Assembly (NCBI GenBank): GCA_035279525.1 | Contig: DATEHQ010000100.1 | Span: forward strand, 1-64,000 | DNA from: DATEHQ01 sp035279525 | GTDB taxonomy: Bacteria; Chloroflexota; Dormibacteria; Dormibacterales; Dormibacteraceae | Direction: 5' to 3' | DNA: 64,000 nucleotides | Part shown: positions 32,477 to 40,784 of the stretch, piece by piece | How the letters are laid out: each line of letters starts with the position of its first letter | How positions within the stretch are numbered: the stretch's first letter is position 1 | Position numbers and translations under genes: made by a program | Notes under the pieces: generated by a model | What the model saw: the letters and a program-made list of their open reading frames with translations, nothing else | Database searches by the model: none | Told to the model about the DNA's origin: nothing

Positions 32477-32800
32477 ATGGCCCTTGACACCTTGCAAGCC
32501 CGCGGCCGCGCCCTCGCGTTGTTCGAGCGGTACGGCGCCCTGCTGACGGATCACCAGCGCGAGGTCGTCGACCTGTACCTTCGCAGCGACTGGTCGCTCG
32601 CGGAGATCGCTTCACACCAGGGCACCTCCCGCGCCGCGGTGCACGACATCGTGCGGCGGTCGACTCAATCCTTGCAGGAGTACGAGCGGCGCCTTGGCCT
32701 GCTGGCCGAGGCCGCTCGCCGGCGGCGCGCGATGGAGAGGCTGGAGCGCGAGCTGAACAGCCTCAAGCGACGGATCGCAAGCCTGGACGCGACGGTCTGA
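32477..32800 (+). CDS. ylxM: YlxM/p13-like helix-turn-helix protein (UPF0122)
   Basis: A 107-residue sigma-70-region-4-like HTH protein always linked to ffh. The segment ALLTDHQREVVDLYLRSDWSLAEIASHQGTSRAAVHDIV is the HTH; a charged helix follows. YlxM stimulates SRP GTPase assembly in streptococci. The ATG at 32477 is 8 nt after TAAGCT. The stop overlaps the ffh ATG by one base. Confidence 0.9.
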   Translation: MALDTLQARGRALALFERYGALLTDHQREVVDLYLRSDWSLAEIASHQGTSRAAVHDIVRRSTQSLQEYERRLGLLAEAARRRRAMERLERELNSLKRRIASLDATV

Positions 32801-34149
32801 TGTTCGATTCGCTGGGAGATCGCCTCGCCGCCGCGTTGAAGAAGATCACCGGCCGTGGCGTGCTGCGACCCGAGGACGTCGACGCCGGCCTCCGCGAGGT
32901 CCGCCTTGCTCTGCTGGAAGCCGACGTCAACTTCAAGGTCGTCAAGGAATTCGTCGAGCGTGTCCGCAGTCGCCTTCAAGGCGTCGAGGTCGCGCCCGGC
33001 CTGACCGCCCCGCAGCAGGTCGTCAAGGCCGTCGACGAGGAGCTCGTCGAGCTCCTGGGAGGAAACGCGGAAGGCCTTCGCTACGCTCCCGCGCCCCCGA
33101 CGGTGCTGATGCTCGTCGGGCTGCAGGGATCCGGCAAGACGACGACTGCGGTCAAGCTTGCACTGCTCGCGCGGCGCGAAGGACACAGGCCGATGGTGGT
33201 AGCTCTCGACCTGCGCCGGCCCGCCGCCGTCGACCAGCTGCGCACCCTGGCCGAGCGTGAGCAGGTGGCCTTCTACTCAGGCGAGGCAGCGGTCGAGGTG
33301 ATCGCGAAGCAGTCGATCGCGGAGGCCGGCCGGCGCATGTGCGACGTCGTGATCCTCGACACCGCGGGGCGGCTCCACGTCGACCAGGAAATGATGGACG
33401 AGCTGAAGCGGCTCAAGTCTGCGGTGCCTGTCACCGAGACGCTGCTGGTGGCGGACTCGATGACCGGTCAGGAGGCCGTCAAGGTCGGAGAAGCCTTCCG
33501 CGAGGGCGCCGGCGTCGAAGGCGTGATCCTGACGAAGCTCGACGGCGACTCCCGCGGCGGCGCCGCCCTGTCCCTGCGCGTGGCCACGGGGCAGCGCATC
33601 CGGTTCGCGGGAACCGGTGAGAAGCCGGAGCAGCTCGAGGTCTTCCACGCCGAACGGATGGCTTCGCGCATCCTCGGCATGGGCGACGTGCTGAGCCTGA
33701 TCGAAAAGGCGGAGCGGACGATCGACAGCGCGAAGGCCCAGGAGATGGAACGCCGCCTGCGCACCGGCCAGCTCACGTTCGACGACTTTCTCGCCCAGAT
33801 CCGGCAGATGCGCAGCCTGGGGTCGGTGGAAGGGATGCTCGACATGCTACCCGGCGGGGCGGCGCTCAAGGGGAGGGCTGCGGGCGTCGACACGGACAGG
33901 GAGGTCACGAAGATGGAGGCGGTCATCCTTTCCATGACCGCCAGGGAGCGCGCGCACCCGGAGCTGATCGACGGCGCCAGGCGGCGGCGCATCGCCAGAG
34001 GCAGCGGCGTCGAGCCCGCCGACGTCAACCGCGTGATCAAGGCGCGCGAGGCGATGCAGAAGTTCGCGAAGCAGTTCGGCGCGGTCGGTCGCAGAGGCAA
34101 ACCCATGGCCATTCCAGGCTTGTTTGGAAAAGGAGGAACAGGTTGGTAA
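32800..34149 (+). CDS. ffh: signal recognition particle protein Ffh
   Basis: The SRP GTPase binds signal peptides and 4.5S RNA. N domain residues ~1-95, then the G domain: GLQGSGKTTTAVKLA (about 107-121), DLRRPAAVDQL, ILDTAGRLHVD and LTKLDGDSRGGAALS. The methionine-rich M domain follows from ~300 (MRSLGSVEGMLDMLPGG, MEAVILSMTARE, RRRRIARGSG). At 449 residues it has normal length. It overlaps rpsP by 7 nt. Confidence 0.96.
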   Translation: MFDSLGDRLAAALKKITGRGVLRPEDVDAGLREVRLALLEADVNFKVVKEFVERVRSRLQGVEVAPGLTAPQQVVKAVDEELVELLGGNAEGLRYAPAPPTVLMLVGLQGSGKTTTAVKLALLARREGHRPMVVALDLRRPAAVDQLRTLAEREQVAFYSGEAAVEVIAKQSIAEAGRRMCDVVILDTAGRLHVDQEMMDELKRLKSAVPVTETLLVADSMTGQEAVKVGEAFREGAGVEGVILTKLDGDSRGGAALSLRVATGQRIRFAGTGEKPEQLEVFHAERMASRILGMGDVLSLIEKAERTIDSAKAQEMERRLRTGQLTFDDFLAQIRQMRSLGSVEGMLDMLPGGAALKGRAAGVDTDREVTKMEAVILSMTARERAHPELIDGARRRRIARGSGVEPADVNRVIKAREAMQKFAKQFGAVGRRGKPMAIPGLFGKGGTGW

Positions 34150-34415
34150 AGATCAGGTTGAGGCGGATGGGGGCCAAGAAGCACCCCTTCTACCGCCTCG
34201 TGGTGGCGGACGCACGCTCGCCGCGCGACGGCCGGTTCATCGAGCACCTCGGGTACTACGACCCGATGACGGACCCGGTGAAGGTCAAGATCGACGCCGA
34301 AAAAGTCATGCGGTGGCTGCGACAAGGCGCGCAGCCGAGCGAGGCCGCGCGCAGCCTGTTGAAGCGGGAGGGACTACTTGAGCGACGAACAGAGAAGCCG
34401 ACCCCCTCGGCGTGA
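34143..34415 (+). CDS. rpsP: 30S ribosomal protein S16
   Basis: A 90-residue S16 opening MVKIRLRRMGAKKHPFYRLV, with VADARSPRDGRFIEHLGYYDPM. TTG at 34143 provides the expected N-terminus, with a preceding AGGAGG-like stretch (AAAAGGAGGAAC). The last 12 codons overlap the khpA reading frame by 38 nt. S16-KhpA-RimM-TrmD-L19 is a classic order. Confidence 0.95.
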   Translation: MVKIRLRRMGAKKHPFYRLVVADARSPRDGRFIEHLGYYDPMTDPVKVKIDAEKVMRWLRQGAQPSEAARSLLKREGLLERRTEKPTPSA

Positions 34416-34788
34416 TTTCCGCCGCGGCGGCGGTGGTGGCGGTTTCAACCGTGGCTTCCGGCGCGACCGGCCGGCCTCGTCGGGGCCGAGCATCGACTAT
34501 CGCGCCCTGGTCGAATACGTGGCCAGGTCGCTGGCCGAGAAGCCTGAGGAGGTCTCGGTCGAGTCTTTCGACCGCGGCGGCGGGACGGTGGCGATCAAGG
34601 TCAAGCTGGCCGATGGCGATGTGGGCCGATTCATCGGCAAAGCCGGGCGCAACATCGAGGCGATCCGGACGCTGGTCAGGGTCGCTTCACTGCGCGACCA
34701 CAAGAGGGTCTTCGTCGACCTCGCGAACCCATCGCTCGCGCATGACGGATCCCAGCGCCCTCCGCGGCGGGGAGGCAGCCTGGCGTGA
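34378..34788 (+). CDS. khpA: KH-domain RNA-binding protein KhpA with RG-rich N-terminus
   Basis: The KH fold spans about residues 42-120: IDYRALVEYVARSLAEKP, then VAIKVKLADGDVGRFIGKAG with the GxxG loop (GKAG), and IRTLVRVAS. KhpA normally has about 75 residues; here an extra ~38-residue Arg/Gly-rich region (RRGGGGGGFNRGFRR) precedes it. TTG at 34378 has GGAGGG 5 nt upstream, so the long form and its 38-nt overlap with rpsP look real. KhpA/KhpB regulate cell size and bind sRNAs in Gram-positives. Confidence 0.85.
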   Translation: MSDEQRSRPPRRDFRRGGGGGGFNRGFRRDRPASSGPSIDYRALVEYVARSLAEKPEEVSVESFDRGGGTVAIKVKLADGDVGRFIGKAGRNIEAIRTLVRVASLRDHKRVFVDLANPSLAHDGSQRPPRRGGSLA

Positions 34789-35276
34789 TCCGGATCGGCC
34801 AGGTGACGGGGGCGTACGGGGTTGATGGAGCCGTCAAGGTGATTCCCTTGACAGACTTCGAAGATCGGTTCGCGCCCGGGTCGAGTCTCGTGCTCGAGGG
34901 GGCGGAGCGCCACGTCCAGTGGAGCCGCAGTGGCTATCCCGGGCTGGTGGTGAAGCTCGCCGGCATCGACAACCGGACGGTGGCGGACTTCTACCGCGGC
35001 CGCTACCTGGAGGTGCCGGACCACGCGGCTCGTGAGCTCGAGCATGGCCGCTTCTACCACCACCAGGTGGTCGGCCTGATCGCGGTGACCAGGTCGGGGC
35101 AGGGCCTCGGGACCATCACGGAGGTGCTCGAGCGCCCGGCCAACGACGTCTGGGTCAGCCACGACGGGCACGTCGAGCACCTGATCCCCGCGACCAGGGA
35201 TGCCGTGGTCGAGGTCGACCTCGAAGCGCGCCGCGTGGTCGTCGCCGACTGGCTGGTCAGGTTCGAGGACGCATAG
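34785..35276 (+). CDS. rimM: ribosome maturation factor RimM
   Basis: RimM assists 30S head assembly and binds S19. The 163-residue protein has the RimM N domain opening IRIGQVTGAYGVDGAVKVIPLT, and the PRC-barrel half beginning GRFYHHQVVGLIAV and ending VVVADWLVRFEDA. The GTG start overlaps the khpA stop by 4 nt (GTGA). Confidence 0.94.
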   Translation: MIRIGQVTGAYGVDGAVKVIPLTDFEDRFAPGSSLVLEGAERHVQWSRSGYPGLVVKLAGIDNRTVADFYRGRYLEVPDHAARELEHGRFYHHQVVGLIAVTRSGQGLGTITEVLERPANDVWVSHDGHVEHLIPATRDAVVEVDLEARRVVVADWLVRFEDA

Positions 35277-35283
35277 CCGAACG

Positions 35284-35958
35284 ATGAGATTCGACGTCGT
35301 CACCATCTTCCCCGCGATGTTCGGTCCTGTTTTCGCCCAGGGCGTGGTCGGGCGCGCCATCGAGAAAGGCAGGCTCGAGCTGCGCGCGCACGACCTGCGC
35401 GATTTCACGCACGACCGGCATCGGCAGGTCGACGACATGCCGTTCGGCGGCGGCCCGGGGATGGTGATCAAGCCGGAGCCGGTGATCGAGGCTGTCGAGT
35501 CCCTTCTTCCGGAGAACCCGGGACCGGTGGTCCTGATGGAGCCGTGGGGGCGGCGCCTCGATCAGCCGCTCGCCGCCGAGCTCGCGCGAGAGCCGGGGCT
35601 GATCATCGTGTGCGGGCGCTACGAAGGGATCGACGACAGGGTCCGGGTCGCGCTCGACGCCCTGGAGGTCTCGATCGGCGACTACGTCCTCAGCGGCGGT
35701 GAGATCCCGGCCATGGTCCTCATCGACGCCGTCGCCCGCCTCGTGCCCGGGGTGGTCGGCGATCCCGACTCCCTGTCGCAGGACAGCTTCTCGATCGAGC
35801 CGTCCGGGTGGCCACAGTTCACGCGCCCGGCGGACTACCGGGGCATGACGGTCCCCGACGTGCTCCTCTCCGGCGACCACGCGCGCATCCGCCAATGGCG
35901 GCGCCAGCAGGCCGCGCAAAGACATGTTTCACGATCCAAGGAGTTGAAGAAGACATGA
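35284..35958 (+). CDS. trmD: tRNA (guanine(37)-N1)-methyltransferase
   Basis: TrmD makes m1G37 in tRNAs and prevents +1 frameshifting. It opens MRFDVVTIFPAMFGPVF. The knotted SAM site carries DMPFGGGPGMV, IIVCGRYEGIDDRV and IGDYVLSGGEIPAM. It has 224 residues. The ATG at 35284 is 7 nt after rimM, and the open frame upstream is not family sequence. Its stop overlaps the rplS ATG (ATGA). Confidence 0.96.
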   Translation: MRFDVVTIFPAMFGPVFAQGVVGRAIEKGRLELRAHDLRDFTHDRHRQVDDMPFGGGPGMVIKPEPVIEAVESLLPENPGPVVLMEPWGRRLDQPLAAELAREPGLIIVCGRYEGIDDRVRVALDALEVSIGDYVLSGGEIPAMVLIDAVARLVPGVVGDPDSLSQDSFSIEPSGWPQFTRPADYRGMTVPDVLLSGDHARIRQWRRQQAAQRHVSRSKELKKT

Positions 35959-36383
35959 ATGTGATCCAGCAGCTCGAGAAGGAGCAGCAGAAGCAAAAGG
36001 TCCCGGCCCTGCGCGCCGGGGACACCGTGCGCGTGCACGCGAAGGTCGTCGAAGGCACCCGAGAGAGAATCCAGGTGTTCGAAGGCACCGTGATCAGGGT
36101 GACGGGCGGCGGCCTGCGCCAGAACTTCACAGTCCGGCGCGTGACCCACGGCGTCGGTGTGGAGCGCACGTTCATGGTGCACTCACCTCGCATCGACAAG
36201 ATCGACGTCCTGCGTCATGGAGACGTACGCCAGGGACGCCTCTACTACCTGCGTGGCAAGGTCGGCCGGGAGGCGCGCATCCGCGAGCGACGGCGTCTGA
36301 TTCGCGACGAAGCCGCGGCGCCGGAAGGTGAGGAGGGCGAAGCCGCCGAAGTCGCGGAGGAGACCGAAGAGGCCGAAGCCTGA
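35955..36383 (+). CDS. rplS: 50S ribosomal protein L19 with acidic C-terminal tail
   Basis: L19 sits at the 30S-50S interface. VPALRAGDTVRVHAKVVEG, FEGTVIRVTGGGLRQNFTVRR and VERTFMVHSPRIDKIDVL are canonical, and RQGRLYYLRGKVGREARIRERR closes the core. About 25 acidic residues (EGEEGEAAEVAEETEEAEA) extend the C-terminus beyond the usual ~115. ATG at 35955 overlaps the trmD stop by 4 nt. Confidence 0.95.
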   Translation: MNVIQQLEKEQQKQKVPALRAGDTVRVHAKVVEGTRERIQVFEGTVIRVTGGGLRQNFTVRRVTHGVGVERTFMVHSPRIDKIDVLRHGDVRQGRLYYLRGKVGREARIRERRRLIRDEAAAPEGEEGEAAEVAEETEEAEA

Positions 36384-36438
36384 ACCGCCGCGGCGCCTCT
36401 GCCTGTTAACGCCCTCCCCTGATCGGCGCCCGCTTCAC

Positions 36439-36444
36439 TAAGCT
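36439..36444 (+). promoter_or_regulatory. putative -10 element (TAAGCT) for rnhB
   Basis: TAAGCT lies 9 nt before the ATG at 36454. The hexamer is identical to that in front of ylxM (32463). Confidence 0.45.
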
Positions 36445-36453
36445 CGATTGGTC

Positions 36454-37083
36454 ATGCGGCCGATGCTGTGGAAGTACGAGCGCCAGGCCGGCGCGATGGG
36501 CTACCAGGTCGTCGCCGGCGTCGATGAGGTCGGCATGGGTCCACTTGCCGGACCCGTGGTCGGCGGGGCGGTCGTGCTGACGATCGGGGTGCGGATCCCG
36601 GGTCTGGACGACTCGAAGCTTCTGACCTCCACAGAGCGCGAGCGTGTCGACGTGCTCATCCGGCGGAGGGCTGTGGCCGTCTCGGTCTGCGCGGTCGACC
36701 ACGCGCAGGTCGATCGGCTCGGGCTGCTTCGAGCGCGCCACCTGGCGACCGCGGGAGCGGTCGCCGGTCTCAGTGTGCCCGCCGAGTACCTGCTGGTCGA
36801 CGCCTTCGACGTTCCCGATGTCCCTCTGCCGCAGATGGCCGTGGTGCGTGGTGACAAGACGTGCGCTTCGATCATGGCAGCGAGCATCGTCGCGAAGGTC
36901 GCGCGTGACGCGGCCATGATCGAGTACGACCGGCTCTATCCGGGTTACGGCTTCGCCGACCACAAGGGTTACGCCACCCCGTCGCATCGCGCCGCGATCC
37001 GGCGGCTCGGCCCTAGCCCGATTCACAGGACGACCTGGGCGCCTTTTCGCGTCTCCGAGCTGGTCGCAGGTCCGCCGAGCTAG
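36454..37083 (+). CDS. rnhB: ribonuclease HII
   Basis: RNase HII removes ribonucleotides from DNA. The signature VAGVDEVGMGPLAGPVVGGAVVL carries the first Asp-Glu pair. YLLVDAFDVPD and VRGDKTCASIMAASIVAKVARD provide the others, and the GYGFADHKGYATPSH block follows. It has 209 residues from the ATG at 36454; TTG at 36448 is possible. The 3' end overlaps the proposed start of yraN. Confidence 0.94.
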   Translation: MRPMLWKYERQAGAMGYQVVAGVDEVGMGPLAGPVVGGAVVLTIGVRIPGLDDSKLLTSTERERVDVLIRRRAVAVSVCAVDHAQVDRLGLLRARHLATAGAVAGLSVPAEYLLVDAFDVPDVPLPQMAVVRGDKTCASIMAASIVAKVARDAAMIEYDRLYPGYGFADHKGYATPSHRAAIRRLGPSPIHRTTWAPFRVSELVAGPPS

Positions 37084-37418
37084 GCCGCGCCGGCGAGAAG
37101 GCCGCCGCCGCGCTGCTCCGCAAACGCGGCTACGACGTCGTGGGCGCGGGCTTCCTGGCGCGGCGGGGTGAGCTCGACCTGGTCTGCCGGCGGGGAGACG
37201 AGCTGGTCGTGGTCGAGGTCAAGACCAGGACCGACGTCTCGTTCGGCGCCCCGTTCGAGGCCGTGGGGTCGCGTAAGCGTCGCGCCCTGACCGCGGCGAC
37301 CGCCGAGTACAGGGCCCTCTCGGGTTGGCGCGGGCCCATCCGCTATGCGGTGGTCGGACTGACGCTGAAGGGCGATGGCGCTTTCGAGGCGGAGCTTGTG
37401 GAGGACCCCTTCACCTAG
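37035..37418 (+). CDS. yraN: YraN/UPF0102 family nuclease-fold protein, start uncertain
   Basis: A restriction-endonuclease-like fold: LGRAGEKAAAALLRKRGYDVV, the catalytic-type GELDLVCRRGDELVVVEVKTRTDVSFGAP, and VGSRKRRALTAATAEYRAL. The first standard start, GTG 37140, falls after the conserved first helix, so the gene must begin further upstream. CTG at 37035 is the nearest NTG; CTA at 37080, overlapping the rnhB stop as CTAG, would give the shortest family-like N-terminus. Function in DNA metabolism is inferred only. It converges on the ABC permease with a 4-nt overlap. Confidence 0.8.
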   Translation: MGAFSRLRAGRRSAELGRAGEKAAAALLRKRGYDVVGAGFLARRGELDLVCRRGDELVVVEVKTRTDVSFGAPFEAVGSRKRRALTAATAEYRALSGWRGPIRYAVVGLTLKGDGAFEAELVEDPFT

Positions 37419-39079
37419 CTCGCTCCTTCGATGGCGCCGTCGAACGAGCCCAGCCTCAGGTTGGCCACCCACAGGAGTACGGAGACGACTGCAGCGGCGC
37501 CCACCGCCAGCAACAGCCCGATCACGACGATCGAGGCACCGACAGCCTGGGTGGACGGGATGAATCCGAGGGATGCCCGCCCCGCAAACACATCCGGAGC
37601 GAACTGCCACAGCGCGACGGCGCCGAGGCTGAGCAGCCCGAATCCAACCGACCCGCCGATCCCGCACAGCGTGCCGAGCAGCCCCACGGCGCGCCGGTCG
37701 TCGGGGGAGTCGAAGCGCGGGTCTATGGCGCCTGACGACACGCTTATGGCCACGAAACCGAGGCCGAGCCACAGCGACATCGCGACGAGGACCGGCGCCT
37801 GCGCAGCCGATCCCGTGACAGCGCTGACCACCACGCTGAAGACGACCGTCAGCGCCACCACCGGGGGCAGGGTGATCGCGATCTTCGCCCGCATCACCTG
37901 CGACGTCCGGATGGGCGCCATGCGCAGGAGCTGGAATCCGCGCCGTTCCCCAGGGATCGATGGCGTACCCAGCGCCGTCGCCATGAACATCGACACGAAC
38001 GCGACGACGAGCGCCTCCGACCAGAAGCCGACAGCGCCCCTTCCGGGCCTCAGGAAGGCGAACGCGTAGCCGATGGGAAAGAGCAGCGCGGGCAGCAGCC
38101 GGCTCAGGCGTCGGATGTCCCTGCGATAGCCGAGCCAGTCCTTGCGCGCCATCGCGCGCAGGGGCGAGCCGGCGCCGGCGCGAACGACCCGAATCGCGCG
38201 CCGCGGGGCGCGGCGCCAGGGGGCGGGCACGGATCCGAAGACGCCCAGCCCGGCGAGGAGCGTCCGCGCATAGAGCAGCTCCGCGGCCAAGACCAGCACG
38301 ACCCCTAGCCCGATGGCCAGCGCGGACCAGGTGAACGCACCTCCGAAGTTGCCGTCCGCGGCTGCGCTCAGCGCGTGGCCAGGCCACGCCGACGGAATCC
38401 AGTCGACGTGGTGGACCAGGTTCGTGAGGTTGGTGAGGTCTGGACCTCGGCGTGAGGTGAACGACTGGCGCAGGTTGAGGTTCCAGGCCAGGTAGAAGCC
38501 GGCCCCTGTGAGGCCGGCCACCGCGGCGGCGACGTCGCGGGCGAGGCGCGCCGGAATCCAGCGCAGGATGATCGACATCACGAGCGCCTGGAACGCGGTC
38601 ACGACGAGCACCTGGTTGAGCACGAGCACGATCGCCAGTCCGTAGTAGGGGAGAGGCGCCGCCGCGCCAACCCCGACCCCAAGCACCGCCGCCAGGAGGA
38701 TGGCGCTGATCAGCAGGTTGGCGCTCATCGCCAGCACAGCCCGTGCGGCGAAGATGTCGCGGGGTCGGACCGGCGCGAGGATCAGCTGCAGCAGGTCGCG
38801 GCCGACGTAAAAAGTCGCGATCACCGTGGGAAAGCCGACGACCAGCATCAGCACCGAGAGGGTGGTGAATCCACCCGCGATGATCGGGTCGCGCGCCACC
38901 GCCAGGAAATGCCCGACCGCGACCCCAAGCGAGAATGCGCCGCCGCCGATCACGAATCCGCCGACGAGGAGAGCCGCGGCGAGCGCGACGAGGCGGCCCG
39001 TCCCGCGCTTGAGCAGGCGGTGCCGGTAGGCGCGCAGCTCCGCGCGCAGGATGACGCCGGCGCTCGAGGTGGCGCTCAC
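37415..39079 (-). CDS. ABC exporter permease, multi-spanning
   Basis: A 554-residue hydrophobic protein with about 12 predicted membrane segments in two groups: residues ~28-250, and ~330-545 after a polar middle (RKDWLGYRRDIRRLSR). No substrate motif is recognised; PVRPRDIFAARA and EREG-like ERRGFQLLRMAPIRTSQVMRAK are of the ABC-2 exporter type. It overlaps the ATPase gene upstream by 4 nt, so the pair makes one transporter. It is the last gene of the ku-ligase-epimerase-ABC operon. Confidence 0.75.
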   Translation of the reverse strand: MSATSSAGVILRAELRAYRHRLLKRGTGRLVALAAALLVGGFVIGGGAFSLGVAVGHFLAVARDPIIAGGFTTLSVLMLVVGFPTVIATFYVGRDLLQLILAPVRPRDIFAARAVLAMSANLLISAILLAAVLGVGVGAAAPLPYYGLAIVLVLNQVLVVTAFQALVMSIILRWIPARLARDVAAAVAGLTGAGFYLAWNLNLRQSFTSRRGPDLTNLTNLVHHVDWIPSAWPGHALSAAADGNFGGAFTWSALAIGLGVVLVLAAELLYARTLLAGLGVFGSVPAPWRRAPRRAIRVVRAGAGSPLRAMARKDWLGYRRDIRRLSRLLPALLFPIGYAFAFLRPGRGAVGFWSEALVVAFVSMFMATALGTPSIPGERRGFQLLRMAPIRTSQVMRAKIAITLPPVVALTVVFSVVVSAVTGSAAQAPVLVAMSLWLGLGFVAISVSSGAIDPRFDSPDDRRAVGLLGTLCGIGGSVGFGLLSLGAVALWQFAPDVFAGRASLGFIPSTQAVGASIVVIGLLLAVGAAAVVSVLLWVANLRLGSFDGAIEGAS

Positions 39080-39867
39080 GACCCCGACGCCAGGAGGCCC
39101 TCGATCATCTCCTTCGACTCCGGACCCGCGGTGAGCTTGAGGAACAGCTCCTCGAGCGACGCCCGCTCGCTGCCGGCCTGGGCACGGAGCTGGTCCATGG
39201 TTCCCGTCGCGACGATTCGCCCGCGGTCGATGATGGCGACGCGCCTGCAGAGCGCCTGGGCGATCTCGAGGATGTGGGTGGAAAGCAACACCGTCGTCCC
39301 TCTCGACGCCAGCTCCTCGATCAGGTCCTTGACGAGCCGCGCGGACCGCGGGTCGAGGCCGTTCGTCGGCTCGTCGAGGAGCAGCACCGAAGGCTCGCGT
39401 ATCAGCAGCGAGGCGAGGCCGATCTTCTGCCGCATGCCGTGGCTGTAACCGCCGATGAGCTCGCCGTCCCGTCCGGCCAGGTCGAAGAGCTGCAGCAGCC
39501 GTTCCATCCTCTGCTGGCGGTCCGCGCCGCGAGGCATGCTGTACAGGTCGGCGATGTAGTCCAGGAACTCGCGCCCGGTGAGATGAGGATGGACGAAGGG
39601 TTCTTCATCGAGGTAGCCGAGCCTCGCCTTCGCGGCGAGTGGGTCCGCGAACACGTCGTAGCCGTCGATGCGCGAGGTACCGGAGGTCGGCGTGACCAGG
39701 CCGCAGAGCATCCTCAGAGTCGTCGTCTTGCCCGCGCCGTTGGCGCCGAGGAAGCCGAAGATCTCGCCGCGCGCGACCTGGAAGCTCACGCGGTCCACGG
39801 CCGTGACCCTGCCGTAGCGTTTGAACAGCTCGCGCGCGTCGACGGCAGCGGGGCTCGGCGCGCTCAT
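39076..39867 (-). CDS. ABC transporter ATP-binding protein
   Basis: A 263-residue ATPase of the drug/CcmA exporter group. Walker A GANGAGKT near residues 42-49, a signature variant GYSHGMRQK, Walker B SVLLLDEPTNGLD and the switch His in LLSTHILE are all present. It partners the permease downstream (4-nt overlap) and overlaps the epimerase gene upstream by 4 nt. Confidence 0.92.
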   Translation of the reverse strand: MSAPSPAAVDARELFKRYGRVTAVDRVSFQVARGEIFGFLGANGAGKTTTLRMLCGLVTPTSGTSRIDGYDVFADPLAAKARLGYLDEEPFVHPHLTGREFLDYIADLYSMPRGADRQQRMERLLQLFDLAGRDGELIGGYSHGMRQKIGLASLLIREPSVLLLDEPTNGLDPRSARLVKDLIEELASRGTTVLLSTHILEIAQALCRRVAIIDRGRIVATGTMDQLRAQAGSERASLEELFLKLTAGPESKEMIEGLLASGS

Positions 39868-40784
39868 CGCCAGTGCCGGCCCAGCTCCGAGGCATAGCCG
39901 CGACCGAGGGAGTCCGCGCTGGTGAGCAGCCAGTTGTCCAGCTGCCTTGTGCCGCGCGGCCGCTCATGGGAGACGAGCAGCTCCTGCATCAAACCTTCGA
40001 GCTCCTGCTCATTGATCAGCTTGTCATTGACGAAACGGCTGACGAGGTTCGCGGCCCTGATCGTCATCCGCGGGGACATGTAGGCGAACTTCGGCCGGCG
40101 CCCGACGGCGATCGCGATCGCTTCGACCAGCTCGGTGTAGGTGAGCGTGTCGGGGCCGGCCGCGTCGACCGCGACGTTGTCGGTCTGCGCCGCGGCCCAC
40201 GTCGCGATGTCGGCGACGTCCTCGCCGGCGACCGGCTGGAGGTGGTAGTCGCCAAGGCCCGGAATGATGAAGAAGGGGACGCGGCGCAGCAACCACGCGA
40301 TGTTGTTGAGCAGGATGTCACCCGGACCGAAGATCAGTGTCGGCCGCACGATCGCCCACTGCAAGCCCGACTCGCGCACGACCTGTTCGGTCCTGGCCTT
40401 TCCCGCGTAGTAGTCGAGGTGGGATTCCTCCGAGGCGTTGCTGACCGAGATGTGCACGACGCGGCGGACGCCGGCTTCGGCGGCCGCCCCGAGCAGGATG
40501 CGGGTGTTGGCGATGGCGGCGCCGAAACTGGCCCCCCTGTGCCTGAAACGGACCCAGTACGTGTTGTACAGGACGTCAGCGCCGCGCAGGCTCGCGACCA
40601 GCGCGTCGCGATCGGTGAACTGAAGCGGCGCGACCTCGGCCTTGACGTCCTCCGCCCCGGCCCGCTGCGGATGGTTCGTCAGCGTCCTGATCGGCCGGCC
40701 CTGAGCCAGGAGCCTCCGGGCGATGAATCTCCCGGTGAAGCTGAACGCCCCGGTGACGACGTCGAAGCCGCGCTCCTCGCTCAA
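39864..40784 (-). CDS. NAD(P)-binding epimerase/dehydratase-like protein (NmrA/complex I 39-kDa type)
   Basis: A 306-residue extended SDR. VVTGAFSFTGRFIARRLLAQG is the Rossmann motif, and HISVSNASEESHLDYYAGKARTEQVV contains a YxxxK-like pair (YYAGK). PTLIFGPGDILLNNI and PGLGDYHLQPVAGEDVADI resemble the NDUFA9/NAD-dependent epimerase subfamily. The true substrate is unknown. TTG start at 40784 overlaps the ligase stop (TTGA), so it belongs to the NHEJ operon. Confidence 0.82.
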   Translation of the reverse strand: MSEERGFDVVTGAFSFTGRFIARRLLAQGRPIRTLTNHPQRAGAEDVKAEVAPLQFTDRDALVASLRGADVLYNTYWVRFRHRGASFGAAIANTRILLGAAAEAGVRRVVHISVSNASEESHLDYYAGKARTEQVVRESGLQWAIVRPTLIFGPGDILLNNIAWLLRRVPFFIIPGLGDYHLQPVAGEDVADIATWAAAQTDNVAVDAAGPDTLTYTELVEAIAIAVGRRPKFAYMSPRMTIRAANLVSRFVNDKLINEQELEGLMQELLVSHERPRGTRQLDNWLLTSADSLGRGYASELGRHWR

